Shown here piece after piece: positions 8,451 through 17,163 of a DNA stretch of 64,000 nt (positions are counted from its first letter, which is position 1; each line of letters opens with the position of its first letter). Origin of the DNA: Paraburkholderia sp. CNPSo 3272. Lineage in GTDB: Bacteria; Pseudomonadota; Gammaproteobacteria; Burkholderiales; Burkholderiaceae. The stretch is from positions 1 to 64,000 of the forward strand of contig NZ_JAMBPQ010000031.1 of assembly GCF_024206495.1 (NCBI RefSeq), given 5' to 3'. Position numbers and translations under genes: made by a program. The notes under the pieces were generated by a model. The model did no database searches, had not been told where the DNA came from, and saw only the letters and a list, made by a program, of their open reading frames with translations.

Positions 8451-8915
8451 TCAGCGCGGCTCGCGCTCACCGCCGCCCTCCGCGCGCCGCGCGGCCATGA
8501 ACGCCTCGATATGGGCGATGGCCTGCTCGCACTGCTCGAGGCTCAGGAGGTGGATCGACGGATTGGGCAGATCGAAGCCCAGCTCCTCCCCGAGCCAGCG
8601 GATGGCCTTGCCGCGCGCCTCGAAGGCGTTCACCTTGTCGCGCCGCATCTTCGCGGCCACCAGCGGTTCGAGCGCGTCGTGCAGGCGGCTCTTGGCCTCG
8701 CGCAGCGCCGCGTTGGCAAGCCGGCCGAGCGGCACGTTGCGCGTGCTGCGCGCGGGCACGCCGATCCAGGCCTCACAGGGCGTGCAGACCCAGAGCGGGC
8801 CGTGATCGTCGCGATACGGGTAGGCCTCGTCGGCAAAGCGCGCGAGCACCGCTTTCGCGCCGCAGTAATCGCACAGCGGCTGCGGCAGCGCCTTGACGGG
8901 GCGGCCTACGCGCAT
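8451..8915 (-). CDS. DUF3268-like zinc-finger protein
   Basis: The chosen ATG at 8915 is preceded by GAGGAG and gives 154 residues starting MRVGRPVKALPQPLCDYCGA. The two CxxC pairs (CDYC at about 14 and CTPC at about 43) fit the zinc-finger-containing DUF3268 family. The C-terminal half is helical and acidic/basic mixed. The longer frame to 9212 has a Arg-rich prefix unlike protein and was rejected as start. Function unknown; nucleic-acid binding is a reasonable guess from the zinc ribbon. Confidence 0.75.
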   Translation of the reverse strand: MRVGRPVKALPQPLCDYCGAKAVLARFADEAYPYRDDHGPLWVCTPCEAWIGVPARSTRNVPLGRLANAALREAKSRLHDALEPLVAAKMRRDKVNAFEARGKAIRWLGEELGFDLPNPSIHLLSLEQCEQAIAHIEAFMAARRAEGGGEREPR

Positions 8916-9070
8916 GCGGCGCTCCTCGGTGCGATGGTCGGTGGATGCATGACTTGATGGGTGGATGAGAAAAACGGGGACCGCTGCTGCGAGCAGGGCC
9001 TGGAGCAAGGATAACGGCAAACTCCGGCGCACGGCAGCGGGGGGGCGGCGCAGGCTGCCGCCACGCGCGA

Positions 9071-10339
9071 TCAGTTCGCGCTGGCGGTGGCGTGCGCCTC
9101 TTCGCGCGCGAGCGAGCGCGTATCGCGCAGGGCCGGAAAGAGCCGCATCCACAGCAGCGCGACGCAGATCGTCGCCACGCCGCCCACCAGCACGGCGCGC
9201 TGCGCGCCCCACCAGCCAGCCGTGAGCCCCGACTCGAACTCGCCAAGCTGGTTCGACGTGCCAATGAAAAGCGAATTGACCGCGCTTACGCGGCCGAGTT
9301 TTTCAGCGGGCGTGCGCAGCTGCACGAGCGACGTGCGTACGACCACGCTCACCACGTCCGAGGCGCCCAGCACCGCCAGCGCCGTCAGCGACACGACGAT
9401 GTTGTGAGACAGCCCGAACGCGATCGTTGCGCAGCCGAACACGATCACGCCGCCGAACATCGCGAGACCCGGCCGGCGCCGCAGCGGAAAGTGCGCGAGC
9501 CAGATCGAGCCCGCCAGCGCGCCGGCGGCCGTCGCCGAGCGCAACAGACCGAGCGCGATGGGCCCGGCATGCAGGATGTCGCGGGCGAACACGGGCAAGA
9601 GCGCCGTCGCGCCGCCGAACAGCACCGCGAACAGATCGAGCGACAGCGCGCCGAGAATGACCGGCTGCGAACGGATGAACGCGATGCCCGAGAACACCGA
9701 TTCGAGCGTGACGGGGGCGCGCGCGGGAGGTTTGGCGCGCAGCGGGATCGTGCCCGAGAGCGTGGCGGCCGCCGCGAACGCGAGCGAGCAGGCCGCGTAG
9801 GCCGGCGTCGCGCCGATGCCGTACAGCAGGCCGCCCAGCGCCGGACCGACGATGTTGGCAGTCTGGCTCGCCGAGGTCGACCACGCGGTCGCGTTCGGCA
9901 GTTGCGAGCGCGGCACGACGCCCGGCAGCAGGGACGAAATGGCGGGCGACTCGAACGCGCGCGCCGCGCCTACGCACGCGGCCAGCGCGTAGATGAGCGG
10001 CGCGCTCAGCCAGCCGCCGACGGTGCCGGCCGCGAAGGTGAGCGCGGCGGCGCATTCGATGAGCTGGCAGACGGATGCGATGCGTCTGCGGTCGTATCGG
10101 TCTGCCACGTGGCCGACGACGAGCGTGAGGCAGAACATCGGCAGGAACTGCGCGAGGCCGACGAGACCGAGCGCGAACGCGCTATGCGTGAGCGCGTAGA
10201 TGTGCCAGCCCATGGCGACGGCGAGCATCTGGAACGCGAGCGACGACAGCACGCGCGCGCCATAGAAGCGCTGGAAGCCGCGATTGCGCGAAAGCCTGGG
10301 CGGGTCCTCGGACGCCGCCTCCGGGGAAGGTGTGGTCAT
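9071..10339 (-). CDS. MFS exporter of the EntS-like (MFS_3) type
   Basis: The 422-residue inner-membrane protein starts MTTPSPEAASEDPPRLSRNR at the ATG 10339; the 38 residues upstream in frame lack protein character. About 12 membrane segments are visible. The MFS motif A variant VGHVADRYDRRRI falls between segments 2 and 3. The layout, with a late Ser/Asn-rich loop and the segment NSLFIGTSNQLGEFESG, is typical of the MFS_3 family that includes the enterobactin exporter EntS. No siderophore genes are nearby. Substrate unknown. The ModE-type box at 10478 lies 140 bp upstream. Confidence 0.85.
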   Translation of the reverse strand: MTTPSPEAASEDPPRLSRNRGFQRFYGARVLSSLAFQMLAVAMGWHIYALTHSAFALGLVGLAQFLPMFCLTLVVGHVADRYDRRRIASVCQLIECAAALTFAAGTVGGWLSAPLIYALAACVGAARAFESPAISSLLPGVVPRSQLPNATAWSTSASQTANIVGPALGGLLYGIGATPAYAACSLAFAAAATLSGTIPLRAKPPARAPVTLESVFSGIAFIRSQPVILGALSLDLFAVLFGGATALLPVFARDILHAGPIALGLLRSATAAGALAGSIWLAHFPLRRRPGLAMFGGVIVFGCATIAFGLSHNIVVSLTALAVLGASDVVSVVVRTSLVQLRTPAEKLGRVSAVNSLFIGTSNQLGEFESGLTAGWWGAQRAVLVGGVATICVALLWMRLFPALRDTRSLAREEAHATASAN

Positions 10340-10477
10340 TGAACAGCGGGGGAAGGCGAAAAATCGGGTGCGTGCGCAACCAGGTACCAGCGAGGCGCAA
10401 AGCGGCAATTTTAGTTCATGCGACGTGGCGCCACAGGAATACCGGGGCAGCATGTTTCATGCGCTCCATCTCTGAAT

Positions 10478-10501
10478 CGTTATATCCTATAGAATACATC
10501 G
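10478..10501. promoter_or_regulatory. ModE-type molybdate box A
   Basis: A 24-bp inverted repeat CGTTATAT-N8-ATACATCG. It resembles known ModE operators (CGnTATAT...ATATAnCG) and has the same length as boxes B and C. It lies 69 bp upstream of the gene at 10570 and also between that gene and the divergent MFS gene. Confidence 0.7.
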
Positions 10502-10569
10502 ATCGATCATCCAGCAGACGGAGGCAGGAATTGGCGAGTAGTCGGCGCCTCGTAAGCGCAACATCGGCA

Positions 10570-11160
10570 ATGTCGATATCACAGGCACGCCGCGCACCCG
10601 CGCCAGTGGGCGTGGGCGGCTTCGCGGCCACGATCACCACGCTGCGTCCCGCGTCGGGGCACGAGCGCGCGGAACTGATCCGCGACGTGATCGACGCTTT
10701 CCGGCGCCTGCGCAACAGTATCGAGCGCTTCGAGCACATGCTCGCGCGTGGCGACGACGCGGGCGATGGTCGTGGCGCTGGCGGCGCACACACGGCGCCA
10801 GCGGGGGCGTCGCTTCAGCCGCTTCTGGCCGCGCTCTCGCGGCGCATCGATCTGGCACGCTTCGCCCGCCAGCGCGAACTCCGGCGCGCGATTCGCGACG
10901 CGCGACGCCTCGACAAGACGCGCGATGGGCTTTTCAGCGACGCGCTCTGTCTCGATACCGAAGCGCTGCGCCGCACCGTAGCCGAACTGGAACGGCTCGA
11001 TGCGGCCTTCGTCGGGCTCGGCGTCGAGCATGTACTTGCGCAGCACGCGAGTGCGGCCGAAGCGTGCGCCGACGCGCGATCGTCCGGGGCGGCCGTGGGC
11101 CGCTCAGTGCTCAAAGCCGTCGCCGTCACAACGGCATTCGTGCGCGAACCCGCCGCCTGA
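10570..11160 (+). CDS. Hypothetical protein upstream of DUF2325 gene
   Basis: The 196-residue soluble protein starts MSISQARRAPAPVGVGGF. The central part is helical and Arg-rich (for example RDVIDAFRRLRNSIERFEHM). I recognise no family. The plus strand is preferred over the overlapping minus-strand frame 10579-11046 because a ModE-type box and AT-rich promoter-like DNA lie just upstream, and because the DUF2325 gene follows in the same direction with its own similar box. It may be a partner of the DUF2325 protein in the molybdenum response. Confidence 0.5.
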   Translation: MSISQARRAPAPVGVGGFAATITTLRPASGHERAELIRDVIDAFRRLRNSIERFEHMLARGDDAGDGRGAGGAHTAPAGASLQPLLAALSRRIDLARFARQRELRRAIRDARRLDKTRDGLFSDALCLDTEALRRTVAELERLDAAFVGLGVEHVLAQHASAAEACADARSSGAAVGRSVLKAVAVTTAFVREPAA

Positions 11161-11188
11161 ACGGCGTTCCTGGCCGTCATCAGCCCTT

Positions 11189-11212
11189 CGTTATATTCCA
11201 TGGTATATTTCG
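11189..11212. promoter_or_regulatory. ModE-type molybdate box B
   Basis: A 24-bp inverted repeat CGTTATAT-N8-ATATTTCG with a CCATGG centre. It lies between the stop of the 10570 gene and the DUF2325 gene, at the place expected for a promoter of the latter. Confidence 0.75.
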
Positions 11213-11327
11213 CTGTCGGCGCGCGCCCAGCCGGGGGCGCCAAGCCGGGGGCGCCAAGCGGTTCGAGGCACAGTCGCCGGACGCGCCCATGCACAGCCCC
11301 GCGTTCCGCGGTGGATCAGAGATCGCC

Positions 11328-12647
11328 ATGCACGCACCGCCATTCCGCCTCGCCCGCACGCCGGGCAGCACATCCGCCGAAGGGACCACGCTGCGCGGCC
11401 TGACGAGCGCAGACTGCTGCAGCCCTTCGCAAGCCGAACTCGGCCGCGCGCGCCAGCGCACGCGCCTCGTCGAACTCGACGCCCATCTACATTGCTCCAT
11501 CATCGGCACCTGCCTGAGCACGCACGAGCTGCGCAAGCTCGTCCCGAAATTCACGCGGCTCGACGCCCAGCGCGCGAGCGATCTCGAGATCCATCACGCC
11601 GCCGTCGAGCTGGCGATAGAAGGCGGCGCGGGCGGCAAGGCACTGCAAAAGGCCCTCGACACGCGCTATGCAGGCGCGTTGCGCCGTTTCGCCAGTGCGC
11701 GCGACACGCAAGCCGTGCTCGCGCTGTGGAACGAAGCGCTCGCGAACGGCGACATTCCGCCCGCGTACTGGGCGGTGATGACACATCCGGCCACGACGAT
11801 GGAAATACGCCAGGCCGCGTTCGGCGAGCTGCACATGCTCTCGCATCTGGTCGGCGCGGCCAATCGCGCAGACCTGCGCCGCCTCGTGGCGCTGGAAGCG
11901 GAAAACGCCGAACTGCGGGCCAAAATCGAGCGCCAGCAGGCGCGCCTGCACGAGATGAGTGGTGAGCGCGACGCCGCGCGCCAAGCCCTCGATGCGCAAA
12001 CCGCGCAGCTGACGGCGCAGCGCGAAGCCCCACCGCAGCACGCGCAGCTCGAAGCGCTGCAGGAAGCACTCGCAGCGCGCGACGCGCGGATCGCTCTGCA
12101 CACGAGCCGCCGCGAGATCGCAGAGCAGCGCGCGAATGCGGATGCCGCCGCGCTACACATGTTGCGCGCGCAACTCGACGAAGCCCACGCTCTGATGGAC
12201 GCGTTGCGCGCCGAAGTCCACGCGATGGAGCAAACCACGCAAGCGCACGAAAATCCGCAGGCCCAACGCGCGCTTCCCGAGGATGCGCTAAAGGGGCGGC
12301 GGATTATCTACGTGGGTGGCAGGCCGGGTTCAAATCACGCGCTCAGGCGCTGGGTGGAGTCGGCGGGGGGCGAGCTGACCGTGCACGACGGCGGCGTCGA
12401 GGATCGCAAGGGCCTGCTCGCCGCAGCGCTCGCCAACGCGGATCTCGCGGTGTTTCCCGTCGACTGCATCGACCACGATTCGATGAGCACGCTCAAGCGT
12501 GTGTGCGAACGCCACCAGGTCACATGGCACCCATTGCGCACGGCGAGTCTCGCCAGCTTCGTCGAGTTGATGATGCGGCTACATGCGAACGCAGCGCCCA
12601 AGCTCGCGGCGGTGCCCGTCTCGCGTTTCTGCCTGCGCCACGGCTAG
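11328..12647 (+). CDS. DUF2325 coiled-coil protein
   Basis: The cytoplasmic protein is 439 residues from the ATG at 11328; an in-frame ATG at 11289 would add 13. An N-terminal helical domain (about 40-200) is followed by a long coiled coil rich in Glu/Arg/Ala (about 200-320). The C-terminal DUF2325 domain begins at GRRIIYVGGRPGSNHALRRW and contains the DCIDHDSM segment. DUF2325 has no established biochemical role. The ModE-type box directly upstream, and the modA-like and mop-like genes nearby, indicate regulation by molybdate. That link is inference from the sequence, not known for the family. Confidence 0.85.
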   Translation: MHAPPFRLARTPGSTSAEGTTLRGLTSADCCSPSQAELGRARQRTRLVELDAHLHCSIIGTCLSTHELRKLVPKFTRLDAQRASDLEIHHAAVELAIEGGAGGKALQKALDTRYAGALRRFASARDTQAVLALWNEALANGDIPPAYWAVMTHPATTMEIRQAAFGELHMLSHLVGAANRADLRRLVALEAENAELRAKIERQQARLHEMSGERDAARQALDAQTAQLTAQREAPPQHAQLEALQEALAARDARIALHTSRREIAEQRANADAAALHMLRAQLDEAHALMDALRAEVHAMEQTTQAHENPQAQRALPEDALKGRRIIYVGGRPGSNHALRRWVESAGGELTVHDGGVEDRKGLLAAALANADLAVFPVDCIDHDSMSTLKRVCERHQVTWHPLRTASLASFVELMMRLHANAAPKLAAVPVSRFCLRHG

Positions 12648-12678
12648 GCGCCTGGCGTTGGCGGCAGTGCGCTGCCGC

Positions 12679-12702
12679 GTCACGTCACGTCACGTCACGT
12701 CA
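12679..12702. repeat. Short tandem repeat (GTCAC)n
   Basis: Four full GTCAC units plus GTCA run directly into the stop codon of the ModE-like gene (12700-12702). Slippage here would alter the 3' end of that gene or the gap to the DUF2325 gene. Confidence 0.85.
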
Positions 12703-13113
12703 GGATTTCACGAGTTTGACGAGCGCTTCGATCTCGGCCTCGCAGACCGCTGCCGCGCGCGCCTCGATGCTGCGATACAGACGAACGATCTCTTCGCCCA
12801 CCGGCGTGAGCATGCTGCCGCCGCCGCTCTGGCCGCCATGCTCCGAAACCGTGGCCGGCGACTCCAGCGCGCGGTTGAGTTCATCCATCAGCAGCCACGC
12901 GCGCCGGTACGACATGTTCATGCTGCGCGCCGCAGCCGAGATCGAGCCATGTTCGCGAACGGCCTCGAGCAGCGAAACCTTGCCTGGACCGAGCGCGATC
13001 GTGCCGTCCTGGACGATGCGCATGCGAAAACGGACGTCGGGTCGGGCCGGTTTCTGTCCCTGTGCGGGCGCGGGAGCGTCTGCGCGCGGTTGATCGTTGG
13101 GGGACTTGGTCAT
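12700..13113 (-). CDS. modE: ModE-like winged-helix regulator lacking the molybdate-binding domain
   Basis: The 137-residue protein starts MTKSPNDQPRADAPAPAQ; an in-frame ATG at 13125 would add four residues. Its ModE N-terminal helix-turn-helix is clear: FRMRIVQDGTIALGPGKVSLLEAV, then EHGSISAAARSMNMSYRRAWLLMDELN. E. coli ModE carries two C-terminal Mop/TOBE domains that bind molybdate. Here the chain stops after the DNA-binding part, and a separate tandem-Mop protein is encoded two genes upstream. It is the third gene of a probable mop-nifQ-modE operon and the likely binder of boxes A-C. Confidence 0.85.
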   Translation of the reverse strand: MTKSPNDQPRADAPAPAQGQKPARPDVRFRMRIVQDGTIALGPGKVSLLEAVREHGSISAAARSMNMSYRRAWLLMDELNRALESPATVSEHGGQSGGGSMLTPVGEEIVRLYRSIEARAAAVCEAEIEALVKLVKS

Positions 13114-13162
13114 GCGCGCAAGCATACACGATGCGTGCTACGCGCCGTTCCCCTCAGCATGG

Positions 13163-13771
13163 CTAACGCCCGGCGGGAAAGCAGAAGCCGAAGTCCTCGC
13201 AACCGGGACAACCGGGCGCAGGGCCCGGCGAGGCGCCCGACGCCAGCGCGAGTTCACGCGTCAGCAGTTTCTTCCAGCGCAAGCCTTCCACGTTGCGCGC
13301 CACGACCTCGGGAAAGAAGCGCTTCAGCATGCCTGTCACGTCATCGCGGCCACGCAGGCCGAGATCGCGCCACAGATGGTCGGGGCGCAGGCACGCATGA
13401 GCAATGATCGCGGCGAGGCAACGCACGTCGTCGGGGTCGGCTTGCGGTGCGGCAAGCGCAACGAGAAAGTCATCCATCGCCGTGACGAATGCAGCATGCG
13501 ACGCATCGACCATCACGTAGGTGTGCGGCGCTTCACTCGTCACCGCGCACACGAAGTGCCGGGCCCCGAGCGCGTCGATCTGCGTGCGCGTTAGACCGAG
13601 CAACGGCAATTCGCCGCGCACCTCGCGCGCCGCGACGACCCGCGCGAAGAGCCAGGCATCGGGCGTGCGCGGCGCCTCTGGCGCCCCCGTCAGAGCGTCG
13701 CAGCGCGCGGCGGCCAGCGCATCGACATCACGCGGAGGCGGCGCGTTTGGGTCCTGACTGACCGGTGTCAT
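13163..13771 (-). CDS. nifQ: NifQ-like molybdenum/iron-sulfur protein
   Basis: NifQ supplies molybdenum for nitrogenase cofactor assembly via a [Mo-Fe-S] cluster. This 202-residue protein shows family features: HLWRDLGLRGRDDV, RFFPEVVARNVEGLRWKKLLTREL, and a C-terminal GCPGCEDFGFCF. Nitrogenase NifQ proteins have Cx4Cx2Cx5C-like spacing, while here the first Cys of that motif appears replaced by Gly. No nif genes are in the window. The neighbours are Mop and ModE-like genes, so it probably handles molybdenum for other purposes. The ATG at 13771 was chosen; a GTG at 13780 is possible. Confidence 0.8.
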   Translation of the reverse strand: MTPVSQDPNAPPPRDVDALAAARCDALTGAPEAPRTPDAWLFARVVAAREVRGELPLLGLTRTQIDALGARHFVCAVTSEAPHTYVMVDASHAAFVTAMDDFLVALAAPQADPDDVRCLAAIIAHACLRPDHLWRDLGLRGRDDVTGMLKRFFPEVVARNVEGLRWKKLLTRELALASGASPGPAPGCPGCEDFGFCFPAGR

Positions 13772-13796
13772 TGCACTCACGCGCGTTCGCAGCGCA

Positions 13797-14225
13797 TCAA
13801 CCGTCTACGCCGACGATCACGCTGGATGCCTTGAAGAGCGCCGCGGCCTGCTTGCCGGCCGCGAGGCCTAGACGATCGACGCTATCGTTCGTCACGATAG
13901 CCGCGATCTGCGCGCCGCCCGGCGCCGCGAGCACGACTTCCGCATTCACCGCGCCCTTTGTGACCGACGAAACCGTACCCGCCACGACGTTGCGCGTGGA
14001 CACCTTGCTCGCATCGCCGTCGACCATGAGGATCACCGACGATGCCTTCACGAGCGCGAAGGCCGGCTTGCCAGCGGCGAGACCCAGTGAAGCGGCGCTG
14101 CCATGCGTGATGATCGCGACGATCTCGAGGCCGCCGTCGGCACGCAGCGTGACTTCGTCGTTGACAGCGCCAGCCTTGACCGCGCTGATCTGGCCGGAGA
14201 AATGGTTACGCGCGCTGGTACGCAT
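13797..14225 (-). CDS. Tandem-Mop molbindin (molybdate-binding storage/sensor protein)
   Basis: A 142-residue cytoplasmic protein made of two Mop/TOBE repeats of about 70 residues. Each has the signature SARNHFSGQISAVKAGAVNDEV or STRNVVAGTVSSVTKGAVNAEV and ends in ALVKASSVI or ALFKASSVI. Molbindins assemble into oligomers that bind molybdate or tungstate. The start ATG has GGAGG at good distance; the longer frame to 14252 is not needed. It is divergent from modA and shares the intergenic region carrying box C. It may act as the effector-binding partner of the single-domain ModE-like protein. Confidence 0.92.
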   Translation of the reverse strand: MRTSARNHFSGQISAVKAGAVNDEVTLRADGGLEIVAIITHGSAASLGLAAGKPAFALVKASSVILMVDGDASKVSTRNVVAGTVSSVTKGAVNAEVVLAAPGGAQIAAIVTNDSVDRLGLAAGKQAAALFKASSVIVGVDG

Positions 14226-14359
14226 GAGGGCCTCCACAATTGAACAGAACAATGAACCCCGAAGAACTGGACCCCCAGTTTAGCCGTGTCAATGTGACGC
14301 GCACAGGCACTGATCGCCAAAATAGCGAATCGCACCAGCACATGGATACAGCAGTCCAT

Positions 14360-14383
14360 CGTAATATATTGACCTTTATAACG
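14360..14383. promoter_or_regulatory. ModE-type molybdate box C
   Basis: A 24-bp inverted repeat CGTAATAT-N8-TTATAACG, identical in length and layout to boxes A and B. It ends 14 bp before the modA start codon, so a bound repressor would cover the promoter or the ribosome-binding region. Confidence 0.8.
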
Positions 14384-14397
14384 CACGGGTATCGAAC

Positions 14398-15291
14398 ATG
14401 TTTATCCGCAAGCTGGCGGCCTCAGTCGTCGTGATGAGCGGTGTGATGGGCGCGATGGGTGCAAGCGCCAACGCATTCGCCGACGAATCCGATGTCAACG
14501 TGCTCTATGCAGGCTCGCTCGTGAACCTCATGGAAAAGAGCGTGGGCCCCGCGTTCGAAAAGGAAACGGGCCTGCATTTCAAGGGCTACGCAGCCGGCTC
14601 GAACAAGATCGCCAATGAGATCAAGGGCAAGCTGCGCCGCGGCGATGTGTTCATCAGCGCGAGCCCGAAGGTCAATGCGAGCCTGATGGGCGAGCCCAAC
14701 GGCAATCACGTTACGTGGTACGTGAATTTCGCCGAATCGCCGCTCCTCGTCGGCTACAACGCGAAGAGCCGTTTCGCCAACGACTTCAAGACGAAGAAGT
14801 GGGATCAGGTGCTGCAGGAACCGGGCATCCGTCTTGGCCGCACCGATCCGAAGCTCGACCCGAAGGGCGCCTTCACCGTCGAACTCATGACGAAGGCTGC
14901 GCAGGCGTACAACCAGCCTGACCTCGTGCAGAAAACACTGGGCGCGCCGGATAATCCCGAGCAGGTCCTGCCGGAAGAAACGCTCGTTGGCCGTCTGCAG
15001 TCGGGTCAGCTCGACGCAGGCTTCTTCTACTCGACCGAAACGTCCGACCTGAAGATTCCGGCGATCCACCCCGCGCCGGAACTGAATATCAAGGCGAATT
15101 ACACACTCACGATTCTCAACGACGCGCCCAACAGCGCCGGCGCCGCGCGCTTCGTGAACTTCCTGCTTTCGGCGGAAGGCCGCAAGCTGCTCGCCGAGCA
15201 CGGCGTGGATGTGACCAGGCCTGCCGTCAACGGCCGGACCCAGGCGATCCCGCCGTCGGTGCAAGCCGTAATCGACGCCGCACAGCAATGA
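14398..15291 (+). CDS. modA: Molybdate/tungstate ABC substrate-binding protein
   Basis: A periplasmic binding protein of 297 residues with a signal peptide ending near ANAFA (residue 28). The mature part starts with VNVLYAGSLVNLMEK, which is the LYAGSL motif of the WtpA/ModA family, closer to the archaeal-type molybdate/tungstate binders than to E. coli ModA. Genes for the fused permease-ATPase, the molbindin and the ModE-like regulator surround it and define the substrate as an oxyanion of Mo or W. Its stop overlaps the next start by 4 bp (ATGA). Confidence 0.9.
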   Translation: MFIRKLAASVVVMSGVMGAMGASANAFADESDVNVLYAGSLVNLMEKSVGPAFEKETGLHFKGYAAGSNKIANEIKGKLRRGDVFISASPKVNASLMGEPNGNHVTWYVNFAESPLLVGYNAKSRFANDFKTKKWDQVLQEPGIRLGRTDPKLDPKGAFTVELMTKAAQAYNQPDLVQKTLGAPDNPEQVLPEETLVGRLQSGQLDAGFFYSTETSDLKIPAIHPAPELNIKANYTLTILNDAPNSAGAARFVNFLLSAEGRKLLAEHGVDVTRPAVNGRTQAIPPSVQAVIDAAQQ

Positions 15292-17156
15292 CACAAGCCG
15301 CACAGCGTGCCGGGCAGGTTGCCGTGAAGCGCGCCCAGCCGCTCTGGTGGCTCGGCGCGCTGCTCGCGGTCTATCTGTGCGCGCCGTTCGTCGCGAGCAT
15401 TCCGCAGATCGGGCAGGCGGACTGGGCCGGCGTCGACTGGCACGCCACCTGGTCGGCGGTTGGCGTATCGGTCGCGAGCGCGAGCGTGGCCGCGCTCATC
15501 ATTCTGCTGGGCGGCGTGCCGCTCGGCTACTGGCTCGCGCGTTCTCGCGCGCGCGGCATTGCCCTGCTCGGCTTCGTCGTGCAGTTGCCGCTCGCGCTGC
15601 CGCCGCTCACGAGCGGCGTGCTGCTGCTGTTTCTCATCGGGCCGTATAGCGGCATCGGCCAGCTCTTCGGCGGCTCGCTCACCGACTCCTTCACGGGCAT
15701 CGTGCTCGCCGAGACCTTCGTGGCGGCGCCCTTCCTGATCGTCGCGGCGCGCTCGGCGTTCAGCGCCGTCGATCCCGTGTACGACGACGTCGCCGCCACG
15801 CTCGGCCATCACGCCGCCAGCCGTTTCTTTCGCGTCACGCTGCCCATCGCCTGGCCCGCCATCCGCGCGGGGCTCGCACTCTCCTGGCTGCGCGCGTTCG
15901 GCGAATTCGGCGCGACCGTGATGGTCGCGTATCACCCTTATTCGCTGCCTGTGTATACGTACGTCGTATTCGGCGGCCAGGGCCTGCCCGCGATGATGCC
16001 GCTCCTGCTGCCCACGCTCGGCATTGCTATCATCTGCGCGGTGCTCTCCGTCTATAGCCGCAGCACACGCTCGACGATGGCGGTGAGCCTGGACAACGGC
16101 GACGAGCTCACCAATATCACGCCGGCCGCCACCGCGGCCGAAAACGCCGGCCTGCGTCTTGCCTTCGCGGCGCGCCGGCATCTCGGCGCGTTCACGCTCG
16201 ATGTGGCGTGGCAGCCGCAAACGCGCCGGCTCGCGATCATCGGCCCTTCGGGCTCGGGCAAGTCGCTCGCGCTGCGCATCATCGCCGGGCTCGAGCGCAA
16301 CGACGCGGGCTCTGTCACGCTCGGGGCAACCGACCTCGGCGCGCTGCCGCCCGAGCGCCGCCAGATCGGCTACATGCCGCAGGATTACGGGCTCTTCCCG
16401 CACATGACGGTGGCGCAGCAGCTCGCGTTTCCCGTCGATGCCGACGCGGCCAGCGCCCGCTACTGGCTCGCGCACCTCGGCCTCGACACGCTCACCGAAC
16501 GCCTGCCTCGCCAGCTCTCGTTCGGCCAGCGCCAGCGCGTGGCGCTCGCGCGCGCGCTCACGCGGCACACGCAACTGCTGCTGTTCGACGAACCGTTCGC
16601 CGCGCTCGACACGCCGCGGCGCCGGCGTCTGCAGCAGTCGTTGCGGGCGCTGCAACGCGAGGTCGGCGCGGTGACGGTGATCGTCACGCACGACCCCGAC
16701 GAAGCGGCGCTGCTCGCCGACGAAGTGCTCGTGATCGAACAGGGAAGCGTGCTGCAGGCGGGCGCCGTGGCCGACGTATTCCAGCGGCCCGCCACGCTGC
16801 GCGTGGCCGAACTGCTCGGCCTGCACAACGTCGGCGAGGGGATCGTGCGGGCTGGCGGCGCAATCGAAACGCCGACGGGACTGAATCTGCCCTGCGCCGA
16901 TACCTCGCTCGCGGTGGGCACGCGCGTAATGTGGCGAGTCTCGCCGCGCGCGCTCGTCGCGACGCAGGAAGGCGCGTGGCAAGGGCGTATGGCGGGCACC
17001 TCGCTGCGTCATGGCGACCGCTACGTTACCGTCGAGATCGCTGGCGAAACCTTCGATATCGCCGCAGAAGATGCGCCGGCATCGCATGCTGGCGATCTGC
17101 GCTTCTCGATCGACGCGAACGGCGTGCTCGCCTGGCCGGCGCCGCAGGGCGCCTGA
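15288..17156 (+). CDS. Fused ModB permease-ModC ATPase
   Basis: One 622-residue chain carries an ABC permease (about 20-255) followed by an ABC ATPase (about 280-500) and a TOBE-like C-terminal region (about 520-615). The permease shows LPLALPPLTSGVLLLFLIG and the coupling-loop segment YDDVAATLGHHAASRFFRVTLP. The ATPase has Walker A GPSGSGKS, the signature LSFGQRQRVALARAL and Walker B LLLFDEP. In most bacteria modB and modC are separate genes. The start overlaps modA by 4 bp, so translation is coupled. A terminator follows at 17228. Confidence 0.93.
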   Translation: MTQAAQRAGQVAVKRAQPLWWLGALLAVYLCAPFVASIPQIGQADWAGVDWHATWSAVGVSVASASVAALIILLGGVPLGYWLARSRARGIALLGFVVQLPLALPPLTSGVLLLFLIGPYSGIGQLFGGSLTDSFTGIVLAETFVAAPFLIVAARSAFSAVDPVYDDVAATLGHHAASRFFRVTLPIAWPAIRAGLALSWLRAFGEFGATVMVAYHPYSLPVYTYVVFGGQGLPAMMPLLLPTLGIAIICAVLSVYSRSTRSTMAVSLDNGDELTNITPAATAAENAGLRLAFAARRHLGAFTLDVAWQPQTRRLAIIGPSGSGKSLALRIIAGLERNDAGSVTLGATDLGALPPERRQIGYMPQDYGLFPHMTVAQQLAFPVDADAASARYWLAHLGLDTLTERLPRQLSFGQRQRVALARALTRHTQLLLFDEPFAALDTPRRRRLQQSLRALQREVGAVTVIVTHDPDEAALLADEVLVIEQGSVLQAGAVADVFQRPATLRVAELLGLHNVGEGIVRAGGAIETPTGLNLPCADTSLAVGTRVMWRVSPRALVATQEGAWQGRMAGTSLRHGDRYVTVEIAGETFDIAAEDAPASHAGDLRFSIDANGVLAWPAPQGA

Positions 17157-17163
17157 TTTACGG

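Noticed and set aside
9092-10342. 416-residue open frame on the plus strand
   Set aside because: It is antisense to the MFS gene with low-complexity Arg/Glu composition.
10579-11046. 155-residue open frame on the minus strand
   Set aside because: It competes with the plus-strand gene 10570-11160, which has the ModE-type box upstream and reads toward the DUF2325 gene. I cannot exclude it fully.
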